Assembly (NCBI RefSeq): GCF_004764705.1
Contig: NZ_SHLX01000006.1
Span: 186,001-250,000, forward strand
Source of the DNA: Paenibacillus cymbidii
Lineage (GTDB): Bacteria; Bacillota; Bacilli; Paenibacillales; NBRC-103111
DNA length: 64,000 nucleotides
Reading direction: 5' to 3'
The notes beneath the pieces are model-generated. The model ran no database searches. It was not told the DNA's origin and worked only from the letters and a program-made list of their open reading frames with translations. Position 1 is the first letter of the stretch. The number at the start of each line of letters is the position of its first letter. Below are positions 51,519 to 59,429 of this stretch, in pieces. Position numbers and translations under genes: made by a program.

Positions 51519-53755
51519 GGGACAATTGGGAAGCGGCCATCCCGGAGCGGCACATGCGCTTCGTGCAGCTGCCGAACGAAGACGGCCACAACGCGGTGTG
51601 GGATTTCAAACGGTCGCCGCAGGGCCGTTTTTTCATCAGCGTGTGCGGCGAGAACGAAAAACCGCTGACGGCGCGGTTATACGAATATTACCCGAACTCG
51701 GGAGAGCTGCGGCTGATGTTCGACGTGGCCGACGTCTGGATCGTCGACCCGCGCGCCATGCCGCCGAGCAAAATCCATACGAGCATCGACTTTCTGCCGG
51801 ACGGCCGGCTCATCATGGCGACGCACAATACGGCGCCGGCGCCCGGGCACCGGCAATGGATGTTCGAGCAGCATTACGAAGACCCGTGGGAAGGGTACCC
51901 TGGCTCCGTGGTGATGATCGTCGATCCCGATACGGACGAGGTGTCCGTCCGCGGCATCCCCGTCCCGCGGGAAAGCATTTACGGCGGCCTGCTCGGCGAC
52001 GACCCGCGCTACTATTATTTTCTCGGCTATATGCGCGGCCACTTTTACCGGCTCGACCTGCTCACGAACGAGGTACGCGATTACGGCAAAGTGTCCGAAT
52101 TTTCCTCGTGCCGGCTGGCCAAGGACGATCGCGGCCGTATTTACGGCGGCTCCTATACGGGCGAGCTGTGGCGATACGACCCCGCCGCGGACGAAATCGC
52201 CGATTTGAAAATCCGTTTCGAATCGCCTAACGGAACGAAGCATCGCCGGCAGTTCCTGTTCGCCCTGCAGTCGCCGCGCGGCACGCTGTTCCTGGTCGAC
52301 AACCTCGACGGCGAAATGATCGAGCTGCACCCGGACTCGCTGGAGGTGACGCGCCACGGCTCCATTCAGCTGCGGCGCTGCCCGGCGCAGCGCGCATACG
52401 GCATCGGCGGCCTGGAAGCGGACGAACGATTCGTACTATATTACGGTCTGAAAACGTACGACGACGCCTACTGCCCCATCCGGCTCGTACGCTGGGATAT
52501 TCTGAACGGCGGCGAACCGGAAAACCTCGGCCTCGTGTCTCCCGGCGGCAAAGATTCGCAGTACATTTGCGAAATGATTTACGAGCCGGACGGATGGCTG
52601 CATATGGTGGACGTATGCGGCGAGCACTCGCCGTATGTCGTGGCCGTCGACGTAAAGCGGCTTCATCCTCCGGGACCGGAAGCGCCGCGGCTGCAGCTGG
52701 TGCCGTATGCCGAACCGGATTACAACGGCGTGGGGGCGGCCGCCTACATGCATATTGCCGCCGCGACGACTCGCACGCTGCCGTTGCACCGGCATATGGC
52801 ATGGCGCGACACGGCACTGCTGCATATGATCGTGCGGCAAGAGCGGCTGTATGCGCTCGGAGGTACACGTTCGGTGATTTGGACCGTCACCTCCATGAGC
52901 GAAGACTCGCCGGCATGCATGCGTGTCGTCCATGACGGCGCCCCGTTGTCGTGCGTCGGCATCGACGCGTTCACCGCGGCGGTTGCGACCGCCGACGGAC
53001 GCCTGCTGCTCGTCGACATGACGACAGGCGACTGCATAAGCGACACAGCCGTTCCGGCGGGCGGCATTGTCCGGTTGCACGGCGTCACCGATGCGGGTCA
53101 CGTGCTGGCAAGCGACCGTTTCGGAGCGATTAGCCGGTTCCGGCCGGCAGACCGCAGCTGGCTGTCCCTCCCGAACTTGCGTGTCCAACCGGGCGGCGGC
53201 ACGCTCCTGCCGCTGCCGGGCGATCGGCTGCTGCTGTCGGGCAAGGACGACAGTTTGCTGCTGTACGATGCGGCCACGGCGCAATGTGCGACACTGGCGG
53301 TGCGGACGCCTTCTATCCGCGGCCGGGCGTTCCGCGCCGTCATTACGGGCGGGGCTGTGCTGGAAGACGGCACGATCGTGGCCGGTACGGGCGACGGGAT
53401 GCTGTTCAGCATGCCGCCGGACGGTTCGCGGACCGTTGCTTACGGCCGGCTGTATGCGAGCGGCCCGCTGCGCGGGTTCATCCGCCTGGGCGACGACACG
53501 GTGGCGGGCATTTACGGCGGCGTCGACGATGCCGGGCATGTGTTTCGTTTCTCTCCGGCGAGCGGCTTGACGGATCTGGGGCGGCCGCGCGTCGTCAAGG
53601 ACAACGCCGAGCCCGCCGATGCGGATACCGAATGGGCCAATATCCATTATCTCTCCTGCCTCGCCTACGATCGCGCCGGAGAGTGGCTGTGCGTGGCGTC
53701 GGGGGAATTGTACGGCTGCGTCGTCCGCTATCGCGGCATCGAAGGTCCCAGGTAA
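51515..53755 (+). CDS. Cytoplasmic beta-propeller repeat protein
   Basis: This 746-residue protein is built of repeated beta-propeller blades, recognisable as FLPDGRLIMATHNTA, AKDDRGRIYGGSYTGELWRY, ALQSPRGTLFLVDNLDGEMI, VATADGRLLLVDMTTGD and VLEDGTIVAGTGDGMLFSMP. It probably forms two propellers with a break near residue 400. There is no signal peptide. The start overlaps the stop of the preceding gene (ATGA). Propellers of this type can be sugar lactonases, lyases or scaffolds; in an operon with an SDR a role in sugar acid metabolism is plausible but unproven. Confidence 0.8.
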   Translation: MRDNWEAAIPERHMRFVQLPNEDGHNAVWDFKRSPQGRFFISVCGENEKPLTARLYEYYPNSGELRLMFDVADVWIVDPRAMPPSKIHTSIDFLPDGRLIMATHNTAPAPGHRQWMFEQHYEDPWEGYPGSVVMIVDPDTDEVSVRGIPVPRESIYGGLLGDDPRYYYFLGYMRGHFYRLDLLTNEVRDYGKVSEFSSCRLAKDDRGRIYGGSYTGELWRYDPAADEIADLKIRFESPNGTKHRRQFLFALQSPRGTLFLVDNLDGEMIELHPDSLEVTRHGSIQLRRCPAQRAYGIGGLEADERFVLYYGLKTYDDAYCPIRLVRWDILNGGEPENLGLVSPGGKDSQYICEMIYEPDGWLHMVDVCGEHSPYVVAVDVKRLHPPGPEAPRLQLVPYAEPDYNGVGAAAYMHIAAATTRTLPLHRHMAWRDTALLHMIVRQERLYALGGTRSVIWTVTSMSEDSPACMRVVHDGAPLSCVGIDAFTAAVATADGRLLLVDMTTGDCISDTAVPAGGIVRLHGVTDAGHVLASDRFGAISRFRPADRSWLSLPNLRVQPGGGTLLPLPGDRLLLSGKDDSLLLYDAATAQCATLAVRTPSIRGRAFRAVITGGAVLEDGTIVAGTGDGMLFSMPPDGSRTVAYGRLYASGPLRGFIRLGDDTVAGIYGGVDDAGHVFRFSPASGLTDLGRPRVVKDNAEPADADTEWANIHYLSCLAYDRAGEWLCVASGELYGCVVRYRGIEGPR

Positions 53756-53770
53756 AGCGGGGTTCTCGGA

Positions 53771-53961
53771 AATAAGCCATGTTTTATTGGCTATTCCGGC
53801 AAAAATGGTTATCCGCAAGCAAATAGCCAGTGAAATCACTGGCTATTTCGTAGAAAAGTTCGCTTTGAGGACTGCTTGGACATAATAGCCAGTGTTTTCG
53901 CTGGCTATTTTCGATGCGGCGGGCAAAAAAGGCAAATAGGCCATTTTTTATGGCCTATTTT
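53771..53961. repeat. Four-palindrome intergenic element, copy 4
   Basis: Palindromes start at 53771 (AATAAGCCATG/TTGGCTATT), 53821 (AAATAGCCAGTG/CACTGGCTATTT), 53883 and 53934 (AAATAGGCCAT/ATGGCCTATTT). Spacing is 50, 62 and 51 bp. It lies between convergent genes, followed by a normal terminator. Confidence 0.85.
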
Positions 53962-53983
53962 GATAGAGGTGCCGTCCCGGCGC

Positions 53984-54033
53984 AAAAAAAACCGCCTGCG
54001 CGGACGCCATTACGTCCGGCAAGCGGTTTTTTT
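53984..54033. terminator. Bidirectional terminator between convergent operons
   Basis: A7-8 CCGC...GCGG T7 arms with an inner CGGACG/CGTCCG stem form a classic bidirectional terminator, ending the beta-propeller operon from the left and the ROK operon from the right. Confidence 0.88.
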
Positions 54034-54061
54034 AATGTATATTGGACTACTCTCGCCGCTC

Positions 54062-55165
54062 CTACTCCTCGTTCGCCTCAAGCGCGAGCAGCGCAACCGA
54101 CAGCGCCGCGTAGTCGCCTACCTGTTCGCCAAGCCCGGCGGGCAGGATGCGGCATGCGTCAAGCGCAATCGCCAGCGACTCGCGGCGCAGCGCTGCCATC
54201 GCCACCGGCTCCAGCAGCTGCTGCTGCCTGCCGTAAATGCTGCCGATGACGATGCGCTCGGGGTTGAGCACATCGACGAGCACGGCCAGGCCGCGACCGA
54301 GTTGCTCGCCGACGACGCGGAACACCTCCAGCGCCAGCGCGTCGCCGGCTTGGGCGGCTTCGCCGACCTTCTGCGCGGTAACGTGCGGCAGCTCGTCCGC
54401 CGTGCGGCAGAACGCCGGCGCTTCGCTCGCCGCGTCGCCACCCGCGGCAGCCAGCTCGCGAAGCCGCTTCCCGGCCATCGTCGCCGCCAATTGGGCAATG
54501 CCGCCGCCGCTGCAGAAGCCTTCGAACGAGCCGGCTTTGCCATAACCGACCGGCCCGTCCGGCTCCATCCGCATATGGCCGATTTCACCGGCCATGTCGT
54601 TCGCGCCGGCATACAGCCGGCCGTTCAAAATCAGTCCGGCCCCCATCCCGGTACCGAACGTCAGAAACACCATGTGCCGGCTGCCGGCGCCGGCGCCCCA
54701 CTTCCATTCCGCCAATGCGCAAGCATTAGCGTCGTTTTGCAGCGCCACCGGCACGCCGAACCGGCTGCGGAACGGACCGACGGCGTCGATGCCGTCCCAG
54801 CCGGGCAAATTCGGCGGCGACAACACCAGGCCGCGCGTGCTGTCAAGCGGCCCGCCACAGCTGATGCCGATCGCCGCGAGTCGCGCCGCTCCTCCCGCAC
54901 TCTCGCCCGCGCCATCCGCCGCTTTTCCCGCCGTATTCCCCGCACTCCCGCCCGCATCACTAGCCGCCAGCCCGGCCTCGTTTTCCGCATGCTCCGCCAG
55001 TAGCCGCGCCAACGTGTCGCCGAGCTGCGCGAGCGCCGCATCCGGCGTCCGCGGCGTCGGGAAGCTGACGCGCGCCAGCGGTGACACGCCTTCCTCGCGC
55101 AGCAGCCCGAGGCTGACCGCACATTTGGTGCCGCCGATATCCAGTCCAGCCAGCAGCTTCGTCAT
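54062..55165 (-). CDS. ROK family sugar kinase-like protein
   Basis: The protein has about 367 residues and starts at an ATG overlapping the SIS gene stop. GLDIGGTKCAVSLG is the phosphate-1 motif, LQNDANACALAEW holds the catalytic Asp, and TFGTGMGAGLILNG is phosphate-2. The usual zinc motif CxCGxxGC after EIGHM is not present; the equivalent segment reads GYGKAGSFEGFCSGGG with a single Cys. Residues about 100-125 are an Ala/Gly-rich insertion. It probably phosphorylates a sugar in the cytoplasm, acting with the coupled SIS isomerase; without the zinc site the substrate class is uncertain. Confidence 0.85.
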   Translation of the reverse strand: MTKLLAGLDIGGTKCAVSLGLLREEGVSPLARVSFPTPRTPDAALAQLGDTLARLLAEHAENEAGLAASDAGGSAGNTAGKAADGAGESAGGAARLAAIGISCGGPLDSTRGLVLSPPNLPGWDGIDAVGPFRSRFGVPVALQNDANACALAEWKWGAGAGSRHMVFLTFGTGMGAGLILNGRLYAGANDMAGEIGHMRMEPDGPVGYGKAGSFEGFCSGGGIAQLAATMAGKRLRELAAAGGDAASEAPAFCRTADELPHVTAQKVGEAAQAGDALALEVFRVVGEQLGRGLAVLVDVLNPERIVIGSIYGRQQQLLEPVAMAALRRESLAIALDACRILPAGLGEQVGDYAALSVALLALEANEE

Positions 55166-55797
55166 TGGCCGAAAAACTCCTCTTCCAGCATAACGCAGAG
55201 CGCGTGATAAATCGGCAAATGCAGCTCCTGAATATCCGGTGTGCTGTCCGACGGCACGCGGACCGCCACGTCGCACAACGCGCCGAGCTTGCCTCCCTTG
55301 CGTCCGGTGAGGCAGATCGTGCGCAGCCCCATCGCCTTGCCCACCTGAATCGCACGCACGACATTGCCGGAATTGCCCGACGTGCTGATGCCGAGCACGA
55401 CGTCGCCCGGCTGCCCGTAGCCGTACACCTGCTGGGCAAAAATCATATCCGGCGCCACATCGTTGCTATACGCCGTAATAAGCGCGCTGTGGCTGACGAG
55501 CGAAATCGCCGGCAGCGCTCCCTGCAGATGGTTCGCCAAATAGTCGCCTTCTTCGGGAAACGCCGCGGCCAGCTTATCCCGGTCCGCCGTGCCAAGCGGC
55601 CGTTTCAGCATAAAGCCTTTCATCAACTCGCCGACGATATGCTCGCTGTCCGACGCGCTGCCGCCGTTGCCGCAGACGAGCAGTTGGCCGCCCGCGCGGT
55701 ACGACGAAACAAGCGCCGCATACGCCTCCTCCAGCTGCGCCGCGCACTCGTCAAGCTCCGGATATCTGCCGATCAATGTTTTCAGAACGTGATGCAT
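55162..55797 (-). CDS. GmhA-like SIS-domain phosphosugar isomerase
   Basis: The 211-residue protein fits the phosphoheptose isomerase (GmhA/DiaA) group: LLVCGNGGSASDSEHIVGEL is the diagnostic SIS motif, with GDVVLGISTSGNSGNVVRA and the C-terminal ELHLPIYHALCVMLEEEFF. It would interconvert a ketose and aldose phosphate such as sedoheptulose 7-phosphate. It is followed by the ROK kinase with an ATGA overlap. GAGAGGAG lies 12 nt from the ATG. Confidence 0.9.
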   Translation of the reverse strand: MHHVLKTLIGRYPELDECAAQLEEAYAALVSSYRAGGQLLVCGNGGSASDSEHIVGELMKGFMLKRPLGTADRDKLAAAFPEEGDYLANHLQGALPAISLVSHSALITAYSNDVAPDMIFAQQVYGYGQPGDVVLGISTSGNSGNVVRAIQVGKAMGLRTICLTGRKGGKLGALCDVAVRVPSDSTPDIQELHLPIYHALCVMLEEEFFGQ

Positions 55798-55833
55798 GGT
55801 AACATGGCTCCTCTCGTGATAACACTCGATATT

Positions 55834-55842
55834 ATTGTAGCA
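55834..55842 (-). promoter_or_regulatory. Extended -10 promoter of SIS-ROK operon
   Basis: Minus-strand TGCTACAAT (TG-N-TACAAT) lies about 37 bp upstream of the SIS start codon, in the 69-bp gap after the AraC gene. Confidence 0.5.
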
Positions 55843-55866
55843 ATAGCCTGATCCCGAAACTTCGCC

Positions 55867-56763
55867 TTATGTATGATTTGTATCGCTAATTTTACGATAG
55901 GCGGCCGGCGTTTGGCCGAACTTCGCTTTAAACGAACGAAGAAAATGGCTGAGCGACCGGAACCCGCTGGCATAACAAACGTCGGTCACGGAAAGCGCCG
56001 AGCTCGACAACAACGACCGGGCGAACTGCAGCCGCACATTCTGCACATAGGCGGAGAAAGGCACTCCCGTCGCCTGATGGAAGGTCGCGCTGAAATAAGC
56101 GGGCGAAAGACCGCACCGCCTTGCCGCTTCGGTCAGCGTCACCGGCTCGCGGAACTCCTGCTGCACATAGGCGATCGCTTCGCGCAGCATGGCCCCCGGC
56201 AGCTCCGTTTCTTCTCCCGCGGCAACGGCCGGCTTGCCGCCGCTGTCCGCGCGAGCGCGTTCTCGCCCTGTCGCTTCCGTCATCCGCAGCCAGTCGATCA
56301 GCAGCAGCTCAAGCGCATGGCGTACGGCTAGCTGCCGATATGCGGCAGTGCCGGTCCACTCGCCGAACAGGCGCTCGAACGAAACGGACAAGGCGGCGAA
56401 AGTGCCGCCTGTTGCCGCAAGCGGAGTACGCTCCGTGTGCAGCAGCCGATCGCGCAATTCGCCGCCGATCATCGCTTCGGAAAATTTGACGTTATACAGC
56501 TCGACCGATTCGCCTTCGGGAATGTTCACCTCATGAAAGTCCGATGGCGTCAACAAATAAAAACTGCCCGCTCGAATGTCGCAACGGACGCCGTTCCACA
56601 GCTGCACGGCGTTTCCCCGCAGCACGAACTCCATCTCGTAGAACTCGTGCCAGTGCAGCGGGTAATAACCGGTTGCCGTCTTGCGCTCCACGCTGAGGTG
56701 CGGCGAAGCAACCATCCATTGTTCCGTCGTCAGCCGTTCCGGAATGCGGCGGGTTCGTTTCAT
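55867..56763 (-). CDS. AraC family regulator with cupin sensor
   Basis: This 298-residue regulator has an N-terminal cupin (GYYPLHWHEFYEMEFVLRGN, with the HxH sugar-binding-like pair) and a C-terminal AraC domain (LTEAARRCGLSPAYFSATFH, then VTDVCYASGFRSLSHFLRSF). It is 2 bp downstream of the diguanylate cyclase gene and 69 bp ahead of the SIS-ROK genes, which it may regulate in response to a sugar. Confidence 0.93.
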   Translation of the reverse strand: MKRTRRIPERLTTEQWMVASPHLSVERKTATGYYPLHWHEFYEMEFVLRGNAVQLWNGVRCDIRAGSFYLLTPSDFHEVNIPEGESVELYNVKFSEAMIGGELRDRLLHTERTPLAATGGTFAALSVSFERLFGEWTGTAAYRQLAVRHALELLLIDWLRMTEATGRERARADSGGKPAVAAGEETELPGAMLREAIAYVQQEFREPVTLTEAARRCGLSPAYFSATFHQATGVPFSAYVQNVRLQFARSLLSSSALSVTDVCYASGFRSLSHFLRSFKAKFGQTPAAYRKISDTNHT

Positions 56764-56765
56764 CG

Positions 56766-57692
56766 CTACAGCCCCGCATAAAATTTGAACCCGTTGCGCC
56801 CTTTCTGTTTTACCTGATACAGCGCGATATCGCTTTGCTTCAGCAGCGTCGCCGCATCGTCGCTATTGATCGGGTAAAGCGAGATGCCCATGCTGATCGT
56901 CGACACAAACTCCTGATTTTCGAACTTCCACGGCACCTGCAGCGCCTGAAAAATCCGTTTGACGACGAGCACGACGCTTTCCAGCGAATCGACCGTCGAC
57001 AGCAAAATCGTAAATTCGTCGCCGCCCATACGCGCGAACGAATCGCTTTGCCGCAAACAGCCGCGAATGCGCTCGGCCATGATGCGCAAATACGTATCTC
57101 CGGCATGGTGTCCCATCGAATCGTTAATCAGCTTAAAGTCGTCGATATCGAGATACAGCACAGCCAGCATCTGCCGGGACCGTCTGACGTGCGCAAGCGC
57201 TTGCGCGAGATGCTCCTGAAACAGCACCCGGTTCGGCAATCCGGTCAAAGCGTCGTGGAAAGCGCGATGGCTGAGGTCCAGTTCGTTCCGCTTGCGTTCG
57301 GTAATATCTTTGGCCGTAGCTACTACTAGCGCGATTTCGCCGTGCTCGTCCGGTACCGGAATAATATTCGCATCGTACCAGCGATGCTGGTTCTCTTCCG
57401 GACTGCCGCGGAATTCGAGCGAAACCGACTGCCGGCTGCGTATGGCCGCACGAAACGCCTGTTGCACCGTAAGCCGGTCGCCGGCATCGATAAAACGAAG
57501 CATTTTTTTAAGCGTCAGGCTGTTTATGGCGGAAGGCGCCTTACGGAAGGGCTGCGAAGCGTAATGCAATCGCCCGCGTGTGTCCAATATGTAGAAAGAA
57601 TCGCATAATTGTCCGATCAGGGAAAGCAAAAATCCGCCGTTATCCAGCAGCTGCTCGATCGGCAGCCGCTCCAAACGTTGTCTGCCGGGCAC
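56766..57692 (-). CDS. PAS-GGDEF diguanylate cyclase
   Basis: This 308-residue cytoplasmic protein has a PAS/PAC sensor at residues about 20-130 and a GGDEF domain at about 140-305. The catalytic motif MGGDEF (about 221-226) is intact, and an RQSD inhibitory site lies exactly five residues before it, so it should make cyclic di-GMP with product feedback. The GTG start is preceded by AAGGAGAG. It forms a likely operon with the AraC gene (2-bp gap). Confidence 0.93.
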   Translation of the reverse strand: MPGRQRLERLPIEQLLDNGGFLLSLIGQLCDSFYILDTRGRLHYASQPFRKAPSAINSLTLKKMLRFIDAGDRLTVQQAFRAAIRSRQSVSLEFRGSPEENQHRWYDANIIPVPDEHGEIALVVATAKDITERKRNELDLSHRAFHDALTGLPNRVLFQEHLAQALAHVRRSRQMLAVLYLDIDDFKLINDSMGHHAGDTYLRIMAERIRGCLRQSDSFARMGGDEFTILLSTVDSLESVVLVVKRIFQALQVPWKFENQEFVSTISMGISLYPINSDDAATLLKQSDIALYQVKQKGRNGFKFYAGL

Positions 57693-57948
57693 TCTTCATC
57701 TCTCCTTATTGCTTGATGCCGCCCCGGGCGGCGCAGGATGAATGGGCATGATGATTCCGGTCCATTAATACGCTCCGGCTCTACTCTTCATTATAATACA
57801 ATTTTGCGCACGATGATTGAAAAAAAAACGTCGGAAGGGGCAGAATGACTGAAGATGGGTACTGATTTACATAATCTTCACTTTACACCTGCCGCTTTCA
57901 ACTGATAGCCTTTGTCCGATGTGCACAAAAGGGGGAAATGGAGCCGAC

Positions 57949-59202
57949 ATGAAGACGAAACCGATCTCCGAACGAAGCCGAATCATCCTCTATGCCGTTC
58001 TTCTTGTTGCCGTCACTCGCGCCTTTTTATACGCAGCCGGTTATTTGGGCGGCAATTTGTTCGTCGATTATACCGTGCCGCCCGTATACGAAACCGTCCG
58101 CCAAGGAGACGAGTGGCAAGCGCAGCAGCTCAAGCTCCCCGCCATGCTCGATCAGACCAAGCTTCCGGGCGTCGACGACATGGCGAGGTTTGACAGCAAA
58201 TTTTATTTGAAAATCGCCACGAACGGCTATGACCGGTTCGCCATCGACGAGTCGCACCCGCCGGCCGATTGGGTGTTTTTCCCGCTCTATCCGCTGGCCG
58301 TTGCCGCGCTTGCCAAGCTGCCTGCCCTGAGCGCCGATGTCGCTGCCGTAATAGCTTCCAACTTGTTCCTGATCGCTGCGATGTACTACTTGTACCGGCT
58401 TGCGCTGCTGCGTGGCTTTACACCCGCCCAGGCCAAGCTGACGCTGTTGTTTGTGCTGCTGTACCCGGCTTCGTTATATTTTTCCGTCCCGTATACCGAA
58501 AGCCTGTTTTTGCTGTTATGCGCCGCCACGTTGTACTACGGGTCCAACAAGCAATACGCGCTCGCCTTTGTGTGCGCCGGACTGTCGGCCGCCACCCGCG
58601 TGCCCGGCGTGATCAATTTGATGTTCGTGGTCCTAGCCTTGCTGCTTGACAAAGGAACACGCTGGTCATGGCGCGACCTCCGGTTTGCCGGTTACGGCTT
58701 GCTGTCGCTGGTGCCGATCCTCGCCTATTTTGCCTATATGAAGCATCTGACCGGCGACTTCCTCGCACCGCTGCACGAACAGATCAATTGGAGCCGGGCC
58801 ACCACCACTCCGTTCGCCAATTACGTCAATTATTTCGACTACCCTTATTTTATCGGGTCCGGCGGCTGGGACAACGGTCTGCTTTCCATGGCGATGGCGA
58901 CGATCGTTTGCGGTGTGATGATCGTATATGCGGCCACGAAGGGACGCTCGTTCTGGCGCGAACCGCGCGAGTTGCTGTTGTTCGTCTACGGCGCCTTGCT
59001 TGTCGTCATTCCGTTCTCCAGCTCGGAGCACTCGCTGACAAGCGTCATTCGCTATATGATGGTATGCATCCCGTTTTATTTGTATCTGGTCGCCCTCGTT
59101 TGGCGGCATGAGCTGCTGAAGCTGACATTTTTGCTCGTTTTTGTGCTGCTCTGCGTCATTACCACGCTGGGCTACATCAATAATTACTATTTTGTCGTGT
59201 GA
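57949..59202 (+). CDS. PIG-V/GT-C-like integral membrane glycosyltransferase
   Basis: The 417-residue protein has about ten hydrophobic helices starting at IILYAVLLVAVTRAFLYAAG. The first extracytoplasmic loop contains ARFDSKFYLKIATNGYD and, further on, WVFFPLYPLAV, the pattern of PIG-V-type mannosyltransferases (Gpi18-like) found in Gram-positive bacteria. It would use a lipid-linked sugar donor. The ATG at 57949 follows a GGGGGAAATGGAG region; an earlier start at 57919 is less likely. It stands alone, divergent from the diguanylate cyclase. Confidence 0.82.
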   Translation: MKTKPISERSRIILYAVLLVAVTRAFLYAAGYLGGNLFVDYTVPPVYETVRQGDEWQAQQLKLPAMLDQTKLPGVDDMARFDSKFYLKIATNGYDRFAIDESHPPADWVFFPLYPLAVAALAKLPALSADVAAVIASNLFLIAAMYYLYRLALLRGFTPAQAKLTLLFVLLYPASLYFSVPYTESLFLLLCAATLYYGSNKQYALAFVCAGLSAATRVPGVINLMFVVLALLLDKGTRWSWRDLRFAGYGLLSLVPILAYFAYMKHLTGDFLAPLHEQINWSRATTTPFANYVNYFDYPYFIGSGGWDNGLLSMAMATIVCGVMIVYAATKGRSFWREPRELLLFVYGALLVVIPFSSSEHSLTSVIRYMMVCIPFYLYLVALVWRHELLKLTFLLVFVLLCVITTLGYINNYYFVV

Positions 59203-59217
59203 GAAAAGCGCGCAAAA

Positions 59218-59411
59218 AAACAGGCACCCGATATTAGGGCGTGTCTGAAAACCCGCTCAGGTGCATCTTTCACCGCCTTTTCGCCCCCTGCTGCGTTGCC
59301 TTTGCTTGACTTACCCCCGGTAAGCCTGCGCAAAACCGCCTTGCATGGAACGAAAATTCGGCAAAATCTGCTGTCCTCGGAGTTCTCAGACACGCCCTAG
59401 GATGCCTGTTT
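59218..59411 (-). terminator. Terminator split by a MITE-like insertion
   Basis: AAACAGGCA (59218-59226) and TGCCTGTTT (59403-59411) form the stem, and on the minus strand T7 follows, making a normal terminator for the M6 protease gene. The loop now contains a 165-bp inverted-repeat element. Confidence 0.7.
59235..59399. mobile_element. MITE-like element with 14-bp terminal inverted repeats
   Basis: TAGGGCGTGTCTGA (59235-59248) and TCAGACACGCCCTA (59386-59399) are perfect inverted ends of a 165-bp non-coding element; further matches (AAAC/GTT) extend inwards. Both ends are bounded by TA, consistent with TA target duplication as in Tc1/IS630-type elements. No coding capacity is present. Confidence 0.7.
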
Positions 59412-59429
59412 GGCTTGGCGAAGCTGCCG

